DNA of 64,000 nt from Thermoplasmata archaeon (GTDB lineage: Archaea > Thermoplasmatota > Thermoplasmata > Thermoplasmatales > Thermoplasmataceae): positions 141,937 through 205,936 of the forward strand of contig JAJZZX010000003.1 of NCBI GenBank assembly GCA_021797355.1. Direction: 5' to 3'. Positions 42,990 through 51,580 of the stretch are shown here, one piece after another. Under the pieces are notes generated by a model that worked only from the letters and a program-made list of their open reading frames with translations, did no database searches and was not told where the DNA came from. Numbering within the stretch: position 1 is the first letter of the stretch; the number at the start of each line of letters is the position of its first letter. The position numbers and the translations under genes were made by a program.

Positions 42990-44531
42990 GTGGAAATGAC
43001 AGAACCCGCCTCCAGATCCCTGGGAATGGATGCCATATTCCAGTATACTGGATCAGGTGTGCAACTCTTTTCCGGCGCAGTTTTTTACATAATCATTGTG
43101 CGAATGTTCAGTACCACAGCAGTTGGGGCAATAGCCCTTTTTTTGGCCATAGTGGGTCTTTTCAACATTGTCTTTTCCTTCGGGCTTGGCACTGCTGCCC
43201 AGCATTTTACCTCATACAACCTGGGAATCAGGGACTATCCCAGCGTCAGAAAAACAATCAGGAAAATCATAGGCTTCGGGTTCGTGCTTTCCATCTTAGG
43301 CTTTCTTGCTCTTCTGTTTTCAAGCCGCGAGATTTCTCTGCTGTTCCTGCACAACCCATCATATTCCTTCCTAGTAAGGCTCCTTAGCGTTGTGTTGCTT
43401 GGTAACATCCTTTTCGGCATACTCAATGGTGCACTTCTGGGCCTTCAGAACTTCAGGCTGTCTGCCATAATCAACATCGTAATATGGGTCTTCTACTATT
43501 TTGGATCAATTGCACTGGCAATATATGCAAGGACTCTTGACATCATTATTATCGGTTGGATAACTGGCATATTCCTAGGGGTTGCCCTTGAACTTGTTAT
43601 AATACTGAGGCAGATATCCAGGTATCCTGGGCAGGGAAGGGCTCCCGGGGGAAATTACATACTGAAATATTCCCTGCCGGTACTTCTCTCTGGCATAATA
43701 GGGTACGGTGCTTCATACATGGACAGGTTTGTGGTTGCAGGACTCCTTACTCTCTCTTCCCTGGGAGTGTACAACTTTGCCCTTCTCATTGCATCATCCC
43801 TTGGTTTCGTTGCAGTTCCGTTCAACAATATCCTTATGCCTAAATTCTCAGAACTCTTCGGGGAAGGAAGAAAGGCAGACATTTCAAGCATAGTTGATGG
43901 CTCATCGGTGCTCCTTTCCTCTATTTATGTGCCTGCAGCAATGGGTGTGGCGGCACTCTCGCCAATGGTGCTTGATCTCCTTGGCGGTTCACAGTACATC
44001 GGAGGATCTGTTGCTCTGTCAATAATAATGGGATTTTCGGCACTGTTCATATCTGTCAACATTCTGACTCAGGCCATCGCTTCCGTCAGAAGAACCCAGT
44101 TGTTCATATATTCAAGTGCAGCAGCACTTGCCTCTAATATAGTCATATCAATCCTGCTCATACCACGATTCGGCCTGATTGGGGCTGCTTTCGGCTTCTC
44201 TTCTGTATATGTTGCAACATTCATTATACAGTATTTCTATGCCAGGAAGAACGGAATCGTGAAATTTAACTACTGGGCCTTTGGGAAGGTATGGATCGCT
44301 GCCCTCATAATGTTCGGAGCAGTGATGTCAGTCGAAGAGCCATTGGAGAATTACCTGCACCATACCCTTCTGCTTCTTCCGATCTACATTGCCTTTGGCT
44401 TCGTCGTGTATGTAGTAATGGCAAGGTTGCTCCAGTTTTTCAAGAGGGAGGACAAGGACCTCATACTTTCGCTTTTCCCGCCGAAGTATTCGAGGATTAG
44501 GAAAGCAATCGAATTTCTCATACTGCACTGA
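42990..44531 (+). CDS. Oligosaccharide flippase (Wzx/MATE-like, polysaccharide biosynthesis family)
   Basis: 513 aa with 14 predicted helices and the family start SLGMDAIFQYTGSGVQLFSGAVFYIIIVRMF. Basic loops such as IRDYPSVRKTIRKI alternate with helices. Wzx-type proteins move lipid-linked sugars from the inner to the outer face of the membrane. GTG 42990 or ATG two codons later (42996) is the start; ATTTTAAT about 25 nt upstream is TATA-like. Follows DUF2079 on the same strand by 89 nt, a natural partner for a surface-glycan pathway. Confidence 0.85.
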   Translation: MEMTEPASRSLGMDAIFQYTGSGVQLFSGAVFYIIIVRMFSTTAVGAIALFLAIVGLFNIVFSFGLGTAAQHFTSYNLGIRDYPSVRKTIRKIIGFGFVLSILGFLALLFSSREISLLFLHNPSYSFLVRLLSVVLLGNILFGILNGALLGLQNFRLSAIINIVIWVFYYFGSIALAIYARTLDIIIIGWITGIFLGVALELVIILRQISRYPGQGRAPGGNYILKYSLPVLLSGIIGYGASYMDRFVVAGLLTLSSLGVYNFALLIASSLGFVAVPFNNILMPKFSELFGEGRKADISSIVDGSSVLLSSIYVPAAMGVAALSPMVLDLLGGSQYIGGSVALSIIMGFSALFISVNILTQAIASVRRTQLFIYSSAAALASNIVISILLIPRFGLIGAAFGFSSVYVATFIIQYFYARKNGIVKFNYWAFGKVWIAALIMFGAVMSVEEPLENYLHHTLLLLPIYIAFGFVVYVVMARLLQFFKREDKDLILSLFPPKYSRIRKAIEFLILH

Positions 44532-44775
44532 TAGCAGAATATCGCATTTAGACATGGCATCTTATGTATGCTCTCAATTTACTAAAATCCCATAAGTGCT
44601 GTCTCCAACAATTTTCCAGTTATGGCTTCTTCCTAAATTTCTTCGTCTGTATTATGTGGATTTTCCCCATACATATCAGCGCTACTTTATCGCAATTATG
44701 GCATCCCCCTCAAAAAATTATTTCAGATTGATGTATAAATTTTGAAAAGATCTCTGTTGTAAAACTAGCGGCATC

Positions 44776-46061
44776 ATGTTCATTAAGTCCCATGCCCTGA
44801 AGGAAAGACGAGCAAAACACCTTACGGATACAAAATAAAGGGTCTGGATCGGAGAGTATGGATTCTCAGTCTAACTAGGTTCATACGTGCCTTCGGCCGT
44901 GGGTCTTCCTTTGTCTTCGTACCACTTGTCTTCATAGTTGTATACCACTTGGGATTTGTAATAACCGGATTTTTCCTTGGCTTCGCTACACTATTAATGG
45001 CTTTTATTCAGTATTACTCCGGAATACTGACTGATAGGATAGGCAGGAGGGCAATCCTTGTCTATTCCCAGATACCTGCAGTAGTCTTCTACCTCATGAT
45101 TTTCTATTCAATTGCAGAACCTCACTATCTCTCTCTCCTTCTCCTCTCATGGTATGGCACTATTGTCATAAATTCAATACAGTACCCCGCTGTCCAGGCC
45201 GCAGTTGCAGATGTAACATCAGTTAGTGACCGACTATCAGGATACACCATCATGAGGGTGATGGCTAACCTAGGAATAGCAATTGGCCCACTTATGGGTG
45301 CATATCTGGCCTATCATGGACTGCAGTATATTTTCGCTGTATCAGCCGCTGTTACTGTTATTGAGATAGTCATGCTCTACTCACTGTTCAGTGAGACGTA
45401 TGTTCCCTCTGAACACCTTGTCCTGAAGAGAGGGGACCTTGGAAGAGCCTACCGGAATGATAGGTTCTTTCTCTACTTCATAATCGTTGGCATTGCGCTT
45501 GGCATATTCATGAGACAGAGGGGTTCTACTTTTACGGTTTACACAATAGTCGTGGAGCATCTCCCGTATCTATACCTTGGCATAGTGTGGGCACTTAATG
45601 GAGCCCTCGTCGTAGGGTTACAGTTTCCTTTCCTCAGGATCATGACGAAAGCGGGAAATCCCATGATGTGGCGTGGCATAGGTACTGTTTTTTACGCCAT
45701 ATCGTTCCTGATACTGACATCTTCGCCTGCATTCGTAATCCTTGTAGCATTCATGACAGTGGCAACAGTTGGGGAGGACATGTTATCGCCGACAACCCAG
45801 AGCATTATAACAACTCTGGCGCCTGAAAATATGCGTGGTTCCTACATAGGCGTCTATAACCTCTATACGAGCTTTGGTGGATTCGCAGGGGCAATAATAG
45901 GCCTCTATCTCTTGTTTGTTCTTCAGAAGGTTCCAAGCACATACTGGTTATACATTGCGCTTGGCACTACCGTTGTCGCAATTTCATACGTACTGCTGGG
46001 AAGAATGTTCACCAGGCGCATATCAATGGTTGCCACCACGCCGGTGACATCGGCCAAGTGA
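44776..46061 (+). CDS. MFS transporter; 5' end frameshifted or with unusual start
   Basis: The intact frame runs from 44787 to 46061 and codes for a 12-helix MFS protein: helix 1 precedes YYSGILTDRIGRRAILVYS, the motif A loop. The first canonical start in this frame is TTG 44949, but the translation upstream of it (GLDRRVW, LTRFIRAFGRGSSFVFVPLVF) clearly is the normal first helix. In the frame one base away, an ATG at 44776 opens 20 codons and ends in TAA at 44836 directly after an A4 run. A single-base deletion, a sequencing error or a -1 slip at A-AAA would join the two frames into a 430-aa protein. Substrate unknown. Confidence 0.75.
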
Positions 46062-46372
46062 GCATTTGCATTTCATGATCTTTATGACAGTAAAAATATG
46101 GCTTACGTTTCCTGAAGCGAGATAAACAGTAAATTTGTGAAAATTTAAGAATCTAAATCCATATTTGTATCTGATTGCAAATCTAATAAAATGTGTCTTG
46201 TATTACAAATAATATTGAGTGTGTACTGAGACCGCAACGCTTTATTTTGGGTGAAATTCCTTTCATGACCACGGCATGATAATAAATCCTTTGAACAAAA
46301 TTTAGGATAGGAGTAACCGAATCCATAAGTTGTACTAAATGTTATATATAAATTGTGGCTTAATTAGTTATA
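46062..46372. other. AT-rich spacer before the accessory region
   Basis: 311 bp, AT-rich, no gene seen. The last ~40 bp hold a TATA-like TTATATATAAATT (46341-46353) about 25 nt before the HEPN gene. This is the border between the chromosomal transporter genes and the toxin/IS region. Confidence 0.5.
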
Positions 46373-46795
46373 ATGCCAAATTATCTCGACGAAGAAGAAT
46401 TCAACCGCTGGCAGGCCCATGCCAGATCTACACTGAGGTCAGCCTATGTTGACAAGTCTTCGGGTTTTTATAATTGGGCTTGCTTTAAGGCACAGCAATC
46501 TGCAGAATATTCAGTTAAGGCCTTTCTCAGGGGAGTAGGTACCGATTCCTTTGGTCACTCTGTTTCAATGCTGCTTAAAAAGGGGGGTTTGGAAAACATA
46601 ATAAATCTGGCCAAGAAAATCGACAAATACTATATACATACAAGACACACTGATGCCTGGTCAGAAGGTCTTCCAGAGGACTACTACACAGCTGAAGAGG
46701 CTGAAGACGCTCTGATTTGTTCTGAAAAAGTTATTTCGGAGGTGGACGAGAAGTGGAGATCATTGAAAAACGCAAAAGAATACGGGAACAGTTGA
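46373..46795 (+). CDS. HEPN domain protein (putative toxin of HEPN/MNT module 1)
   Basis: 140 aa, helical. The core SGFYNWACFKAQQSAEYSVKAFL is the HEPN helix 2 pattern (A..QQ.AE...KA.L), followed by FGHSVSMLL and KYYIHTRHTDAW, where the R-x-x-D segment corresponds to the conserved Arg region near the C-terminus. Proteins of this kind pair with minimal nucleotidyltransferases; many HEPN members are RNases, and the partner can neutralise them by adding nucleotides. ATG at 46373 with a strong TATA box 25 nt upstream. Overlaps the MNT gene by 43 nt. RxxxxH is not present in perfect form. Confidence 0.85.
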   Translation: MPNYLDEEEFNRWQAHARSTLRSAYVDKSSGFYNWACFKAQQSAEYSVKAFLRGVGTDSFGHSVSMLLKKGGLENIINLAKKIDKYYIHTRHTDAWSEGLPEDYYTAEEAEDALICSEKVISEVDEKWRSLKNAKEYGNS

Positions 46796-47091
46796 TTGGC
46801 CAGGTTTCAGAATTCATTAAAGGATTGAATTTTAAATGTACTGCCCTCTTAATAGGTTCCTATGCAAGGGGAGACTTTAATCTGTGGAGCGATGTGGATA
46901 TCCTGATTATCGGTGAATTCAGTGGATCTCCTCTGGAAAGATTGAAGAATTTTAATCTTCCGCCAGGATACGAGGCTATTCTGTTGACCTCTGATGAAGT
47001 GGCTAAAAAGATGAAAAAGAATGATCGATTTATTAGTGAATCATTTGAGTACGGCGTTATTCTAAGGGATGATCTACATTTAGTGTCGTGA
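46753..47091 (+). CDS. Minimal nucleotidyltransferase (antitoxin-type MNT, module 1)
   Basis: 112 aa with the polymerase-beta motif GSYARGDFNLWSDVDILI at ~35-52 (GSxxRG...SDxD), the two Asp residues binding metal. Starts with GTG inside the HEPN gene (43-nt overlap), so the pair is tightly coupled. In characterised pairs the MNT transfers AMP residues to a Tyr of the HEPN toxin. All key residues appear intact, so this module may be functional. Confidence 0.87.
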   Translation: MEIIEKRKRIREQLIGQVSEFIKGLNFKCTALLIGSYARGDFNLWSDVDILIIGEFSGSPLERLKNFNLPPGYEAILLTSDEVAKKMKKNDRFISESFEYGVILRDDLHLVS

Positions 47092-47530
47092 ATCTTCTGA
47101 TGCATGCACAATGATCAATTTCCGAACCTTATCCTTCGATTCAGTGACTGAATTCTGAAAATTCATCGCCCGATACAGCCTATTGCATGAAGACCGGGCG
47201 TTGATTGGTATCAATTTTGTCATAGATCGGGAAATGGCAATCATAGTGGAACCCATCGAATCACTAAAAGCGTCATTGTTCAGATCCACTAGGGAATGGT
47301 GCGACAAAGATTGGTTCCGTGTATGATCTGCTTCTGGAAATCACCGCCATGCGTTCCATGGAAACCTATCCTAAAATCGGGAAAGGTACACCCGGTATGA
47401 AATTCAGGTCAATGACACTTGGGATTCCAGTTGATCTGTTCAGGGCCATGGAGAGGGGGTGGAAAAGAGTTCCTGGAAGGATTGCTTGCATCCATGGGGA
47501 AGCCCTACAGGTCAACACTGGGTTTACTGG
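47092..47530. pseudogene. Decayed coding sequence of unknown origin
   Basis: No long frame, but coding-like segments succeed one another on the plus strand in different frames. These are REMAIIVEPIESLKASLF around 47230, then TPGMKFRSMTLGIPVDLF from 47388, then a third frame ending AKVWQIDTLTEREMKS at 47540-47590. The pattern suggests one gene broken by several frameshifts. I cannot name the family. Its 3' end runs into the 0.46-kb duplication. Confidence 0.4.
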
Positions 47531-47994
47531 GAGGTCAAATCGCAAAAGTATGGCAGATAGATACATTAACGGAGAGGGAGATGAAATCCATGAAGGGAAG
47601 GGCAAAGAATCCTCCTGTGGTAAAGGATTTTAAGGGGACTATCACATAAATAATAGTGGAAAAGGATCAAAAGTACGCCTAAGGAAATTTTTCATAGAAG
47701 CGCAAAAGTATGGTATGAACTAAATCTCCCTATACATGTCAATGAAATGAAGATACCATTCTTCAAACTGTTCCATAGTGATTATATGTAATTATATTAG
47801 ATCGTCAATGGATTTCCAAACTGCCAGTGTTATTCTATCTTTTAGCTTCATATTGCTTGGGATCACTATGATATCGATGTCACTGCTTTCACTATAATCC
47901 TCCCGTAAGACTGACGCAAAGAAAATGACCTTGACCTTGGGATCTATTTCATTAACCAGTGACTTGACTTCCGTTAGGACTGCTTGATAATTTC
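47531..47994. repeat. Direct duplication, left copy (~464 bp)
   Basis: Nearly identical to 51581-52042. It starts at GAGGTCAAA and ends at GCTTGATAATTTC; outside these points the flanks differ. It contains the 3' part of the decayed plus-strand gene and the 3' two thirds of the minus-strand MNT gene of module 2. A 13-bp sequence CGCAAAAGTATGG occurs twice inside (47541 and 47701 areas). The copies differ by scattered substitutions and a small variable block near 47640. Confidence 0.9.
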
Positions 47995-48040
47995 TAAGTT
48001 TATCCAGCCTTGTTAACTCATAATCCTGAGAGACATTCAT
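47720..48040 (-). pseudogene. MNT nucleotidyltransferase of module 2, truncated by a stop codon
   Basis: ATG at 48040 (MNVSQDYELTR) leads into VKVIFFASVLREDYSESSDIDIIVI, the nucleotidyltransferase motif with A-S in place of G-S and S-D-I-D intact. The frame stops at TAA 47792 after 82 codons. Reading through it continues LHIITMEQFEEWYL to TAG at 47720, the normal family C-terminus; the right duplicate has GAA at that position. So this copy lost its last ~24 residues by nonsense mutation. The 5' end overlaps the HEPN gene by 23 nt. It might still make a shortened protein. Confidence 0.75.
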
Positions 48041-48338
48041 CAAAAAAATCCTCCACGAACCTAGCAAGCGGCACAACATCCTCTTCTGATGACATTACCG
48101 AGAAATATCTCGAACTTATATATGCACCCTCTAGCTTGGTTAATTTAAGAATGTTATACTCATTATTTATCAGGTCGCTCAGTTCTTTCTTGTGCTTAAC
48201 TAGCAGTCTTATTAAATCTCTAAGCGAGTAAGCTCTTGGATAAGGGCTGTTCAGTTTTAAAGCATAATATTTCAACAACAATTCGCGGTGCTGATGAATC
48301 GCAACCATTGCCAGGTCCCATTCCCCTCCTTCAACCAA
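48018..48338 (-). CDS. HEPN domain protein (module 2)
   Basis: 106 aa from TTG 48338. The frame is open a further 12 codons upstream (RSSYYLAESKRL) to a TGA, and that sequence looks like the natural HEPN helix 1, so the original start has probably been lost. Core: WDLAMVAIHQHRELLLKYYAL, then SLRDLIRLLVKHKKEL and GAYISSRYF. Pairs with the MNT gene downstream (23-nt overlap). With the partner truncated and its own 5' end damaged, the module may be dead. Confidence 0.7.
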   Translation of the reverse strand: MVEGGEWDLAMVAIHQHRELLLKYYALKLNSPYPRAYSLRDLIRLLVKHKKELSDLINNEYNILKLTKLEGAYISSRYFSVMSSEEDVVPLARFVEDFFDECLSGL

Positions 48339-48374
48339 ACGCTTTGATTCAGCGAGATAATAAGAACTTCTCTC

Positions 48375-48590
48375 TCAATATTTCAACGTCAGAAGCAGGT
48401 ATCCATAATCTGTAATAATGTAAATCGTTTTATTAATCTTCTCCATAAGCAACAATTTGGAATATGGCACCGAACCCAAAAAAACTGTAAAATCAAGAGG
48501 TTTATCATTACATTCCTGGAGCAGATTGGCAGCATAATATTTGTAGCAGGTTTCTGGTAAACAGGATGGAGGAACTCCCTGATCCGTCAT
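48375..48590 (-). pseudogene. Possible winged-helix regulator remnant
   Basis: 71 codons. The C-terminal part (LLMEKINKTIYIITDYGYLLL) looks like the last strand pair and wing of an archaeal winged-helix regulator; the N-terminal part does not give a convincing HTH. No clear start. Lies directly upstream of HEPN module 2 on the same strand. Low-confidence remnant. Confidence 0.3.
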
Positions 48591-48706
48591 TCCTCAGCCA
48601 CTAAAATTTGCTCCCTGAGGAGAGCGATCATGGGACGAGGTGTCATCCATATACGACAACAAATGCATTCATAACAGCGCTGACAAAGGTCAGGGCAATG
48701 TACGCC

Positions 48707-48731
48707 ATCCCTTCAGGTCACCTGAGGGGAT
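48707..48731. repeat. Imperfect palindrome ATCCCTTCAGGTCACCTGAGGGGAT
   Basis: A 25-bp near-perfect palindrome in the spacer between the HEPN/wHTH remnants and the ATPase gene. It could be a terminator-like hairpin or protein site; no T-tract follows. A smaller pair, TCCTCAG/CTGAGGA, lies at 48591-48621. Confidence 0.4.
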
Positions 48732-48806
48732 TGCCAGGATGTTCTCCCTATTACTCTAGGATGATTATTCTGGCGCAATAATGGTTCTATTACTATTCAT
48801 ATAGTG

Positions 48807-48839
48807 TAATATACGAATAGTTAAAGTATTCGTATATTA
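48807..48839. promoter_or_regulatory. 13-bp perfect inverted repeat over the promoter of the first ATPase
   Basis: TAATATACGAATA at 48807-48819 and TATTCGTATATTA at 48827-48839, separated by 7 nt, ends 11 nt before the ATG. It covers the position of TATA and start site for a leaderless or near-leaderless gene, so it should act as an operator for a dimeric repressor, possibly autoregulatory. Confidence 0.65.
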
Positions 48840-48849
48840 TATTAGTTGT

Positions 48850-50202
48850 ATGGAAAAGCAAACCCTATACAGATTCAATGAATGGTGGCTCAACGGAATA
48901 GTACGGCCAGAACTTACCGGGAAGTTCGAAAGAGAGAATTACAAGGAAATAAAGAAAAGGATCGAGGATCGACAAATTTTATTGTTGTATGGTCTAAGAA
49001 GAGTTGGAAAGACCACAACAATGTACAGGCTCATCTCGGATCTTATGAAAGCCGGAGTTAAACCCACAAATATATTCTACTTTTCTTTTGATGAAGTTTC
49101 ATGGGACATTGAAGAGGTACTCAGTTTCTATCTTGGGAACATCCTCAGAATGCCCATCTCAGAAGCCGGGTCTGTGTATATATTTCTGGATGAAATACAG
49201 AAAGCGAAACAATGGGAAAACAGGATAAAGATATTTTATGATCTGTATGCCAATCTAAAGTTTGTTTTATCTGGTTCGGCTTCATTGAACATCTTAAGAG
49301 GATCGACAGAAACCCTTGCCGGGAGGATATTTCTCATAAAGATTGATCCGCTATCATTTCATGAATTTGTTGCGCTCAAGGGGAGAACCGTAACGTTTGA
49401 GAAGCTGCAATTCGCTAGCGACATATTGCGTCCGCTATTCGCTGAATACGTTGAAATGGGTGGGTTTCCTGAACTGGTTGACGAAACCGATTCATGGAAG
49501 ATAAGGACCTATATCCGGAGCATAGTTATAGATCGAATTATAACAGGAGATATTCCGCAGGAATTTGGAATCAGGGACATGGACCTGCTCAAGCGCCTCA
49601 TGGAAATACTCTTGCAGTCGCCAGGGATGATAGTGAATGTTGATAAACTCGCATCTTCTCTGGGAAGAAATCGTATCACGATTTCTAATTTCATATCCTA
49701 TATGGAATATGCATTCCTGATAAAGTCAGTTGGCAATTACAGGCCTGGAACTTCATCGGCTTCAAGAAAGCTAAAGAAGGTTTATCCGTACCTGCCTGCA
49801 TTCTATACGTCACTTTTATCCCTAACCGAAAGACAGGATACTGGTAAGGTCTTTGAAAATATTGTTCTGAATTCTGTCAAACTTGAATATTATTACAGAA
49901 GCGGGACAACTGAGATAGATTTTGTTCTCAAGATTAATGGAAGGATTGTTCCAATGGAGGTGAAGAGTGGACATTATGATATCAAAGAAGTGGCAAAAGC
50001 ATTCAACAGGATTGGGCAGAACTCTGGAATTCTGATCACCCAGGATTCTTACGATATGGTACAAACCGGCAATGCTAAGATATTTCTCTGTCCTATTGAG
50101 TTCTTTGCAATGTATCCAGATGAGCTTTTGAATCAGTTTCTCTCACAAGGAAGAGAGGAGCCTGGAATGTTTCACGCATCTCTGGACAAAATACGAAATT
50201 AA
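48850..50202 (+). CDS. AAA ATPase with DUF4143-type C-terminal domain
   Basis: 450 aa. Walker A GLRRVGKTT at 48-56, Walker B VYIFLDE (D114, E115), sensor-like FVLSGSASLN at ~139. Residues ~205-300 form a winged-helix-like region, and the C-terminus has TEIDFVLKINGRIVPMEVKSG, a PD-(D/E)xK-like D...ExK pattern. This is the AAA_14/DUF4143 ATPase common in archaeal mobile DNA; roles in DNA transactions or toxin-antitoxin systems are suspected but not shown. ATG at 48850 behind a strong inverted-repeat operator. An IS3 element follows within a few bases of its stop. Confidence 0.85.
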   Translation: MEKQTLYRFNEWWLNGIVRPELTGKFERENYKEIKKRIEDRQILLLYGLRRVGKTTTMYRLISDLMKAGVKPTNIFYFSFDEVSWDIEEVLSFYLGNILRMPISEAGSVYIFLDEIQKAKQWENRIKIFYDLYANLKFVLSGSASLNILRGSTETLAGRIFLIKIDPLSFHEFVALKGRTVTFEKLQFASDILRPLFAEYVEMGGFPELVDETDSWKIRTYIRSIVIDRIITGDIPQEFGIRDMDLLKRLMEILLQSPGMIVNVDKLASSLGRNRITISNFISYMEYAFLIKSVGNYRPGTSSASRKLKKVYPYLPAFYTSLLSLTERQDTGKVFENIVLNSVKLEYYYRSGTTEIDFVLKINGRIVPMEVKSGHYDIKEVAKAFNRIGQNSGILITQDSYDMVQTGNAKIFLCPIEFFAMYPDELLNQFLSQGREEPGMFHASLDKIRN

Positions 50203-50232
50203 TTATGATCCATGCTGTTCCTTGCCTTATAA

Positions 50233-50532
50233 ATGGCAGCAAACAGGGTATACACACCTGAGGAGAAATTAAAGATCGTCCTGGAGGGGATGAGCGGCAC
50301 CATATCCGTGGCAGATCTCTGCAGGAAATATGATCTGAAGCCTGCAAGATTCTATTACTGGAAGGATCAGCTCCTTAACAGTGCACCCGAGATATTTGAG
50401 AACCGTGGGAGAAAGCTGGATGAGGATCGCATAAGGGAGGAGAAGGATAAGGAGATTGCAAGGCTCAAGGCAACCATCGCTGAGATTGTTCAGGAGAACC
50501 TGGAGATCAAAAAAAGATTGGAGAACGCTTGA
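50233..50532 (+). CDS. IS3-type transposase OrfA
   Basis: 99 aa. N-terminal helix-turn-helix (YTPEEKLKIVLEGMSGT, VADLCRKYDLKPARFYYWKDQLL) that binds the IS ends, and a C-terminal leucine-rich coiled coil (IARLKATIAEIVQENLEIKKRL) for multimer formation. ATG at 50233 with a TATA-like TTATAAATGG overlap. Ends 16 nt before OrfB; GAGGAGGAGG overlaps its stop. Confidence 0.85.
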   Translation: MAANRVYTPEEKLKIVLEGMSGTISVADLCRKYDLKPARFYYWKDQLLNSAPEIFENRGRKLDEDRIREEKDKEIARLKATIAEIVQENLEIKKRLENA

Positions 50533-50548
50533 GGAGGAGGGGACAGAT

Positions 50549-51509
50549 ATGAGATCCCTATTCTATGACATACACAGAACAGTGGCGAGGACAGTTGAAA
50601 GATCAGGATATTCCATATTAAAGATTCTCTTTATACTGGGCATATCCAGATCCTGGTTTTATTCACAAATCTCATTTTCTCCAATACTGGATGGAAGATT
50701 CAATCCCATGGCCATAAGAGCTGACGATGAATGGATTGTCATAGGATTCAAGAAACAGCATCCAAGGATGTCATTCAGGGAAATCGCCTACACCCTGATA
50801 GACGAGGATCTTGCATATCTTTCCCCCTCTACCGTCTACAGTATACTGAAGAGGCACGATCTGATAACGCCCTGGAAACATCCTGTATGGGAATCAACAC
50901 ATCCGGAACATGCAAAATCGCCGGACGAAAGATGGCAGACAGACATAATGTATGTGAAAATACAGGGAAGGTTCTTCTACCTCATCATTTTCATAGATGA
51001 GTGTTCCAGGTACATTGTGCACCATGCCCTTCTCACAGCAATGGATGCGGATTCGGTATCGCTGGAGGCACAGACAGCCATAGACAAACTGCGAAAGAAT
51101 TCAATTGCAGAACCTGTCATACAAAGCGATAACTGATCATCATTCATCGCCATGGAGTTCAGGATCGTGCTCAAGGAGAATCACCTGACCCAGAATATCA
51201 TCAGGACATACACCCGAACAAAACGGCATCGTTGATAGGGCTAACAAAACAATCCGGGAATCAATGGTTCCCATTATTCTGACAGATTACGATCAGGCCA
51301 TGCATGAGATATTCAAAATTGTGGAATATTACAACCATAAGAGGAGACATTCATCGCTGAACTATCTCACACCGATCCATTATTTCAGGAGAAATCCTGA
51401 GGAACTCCTCAGGATAAGGGAATCAAAGATTGAGAAGGCAAGAATATTAAGGAGGGAAAGAAACATGAAGGAACGAAAGGGAGGTGAAACGGCAGGAACC
51501 GTATCATAA
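50549..51509 (+). pseudogene. IS3-type transposase OrfB, interrupted
   Basis: Starts at ATG 50549 behind GAGGAGGAGG. Reads intact to 51136 with the first catalytic Asp in RWQTDIMYVKIQG and the second in VIQSDN. There a TGA replaces the expected GGA. The frame then continues (SSFIAMEFRIVL) to about 51210, shifts by one base, and goes on as TPEQNGIVDRANKTIRES to 51509. The third catalytic residue, Glu in the related relic (TIERANK), is Asp here. Three lesions show a non-functional transposase. Confidence 0.85.
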
Positions 51510-51580
51510 TTCTTTTCGTGAATTGTTCAGAACTGTGAGAAACAGTACAAAGCCATACATGTCAGCAATGGGTTTAATAT

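Larger units (their letters stand above)
50213..51547 (+). mobile_element. IS3-family-like insertion sequence, decayed
   Basis: About 1.3 kb. Contains an OrfA with HTH and an OrfB with rve catalytic core. Candidate imperfect terminal repeats are TGCTGTTCCTTGC (50213-50225) and GTGAGAAACAGTA (51535-51547; 9 of 13 match as inverted repeats). No clear target duplication. OrfB is broken by an in-frame TGA, a frameshift and an E-to-D change, so the element is inactive by itself. A relic of a close relative is at 58846-59016. Confidence 0.75.

Noticed and set aside
50456..50548. Programmed -1 OrfA-OrfB frameshift in the IS3 element
   Set aside because: OrfB has its own ATG with a strong GAGGAGGAGG site 16 nt after the OrfA stop, and no obvious A6G-type slippery site was found at the end of OrfA.
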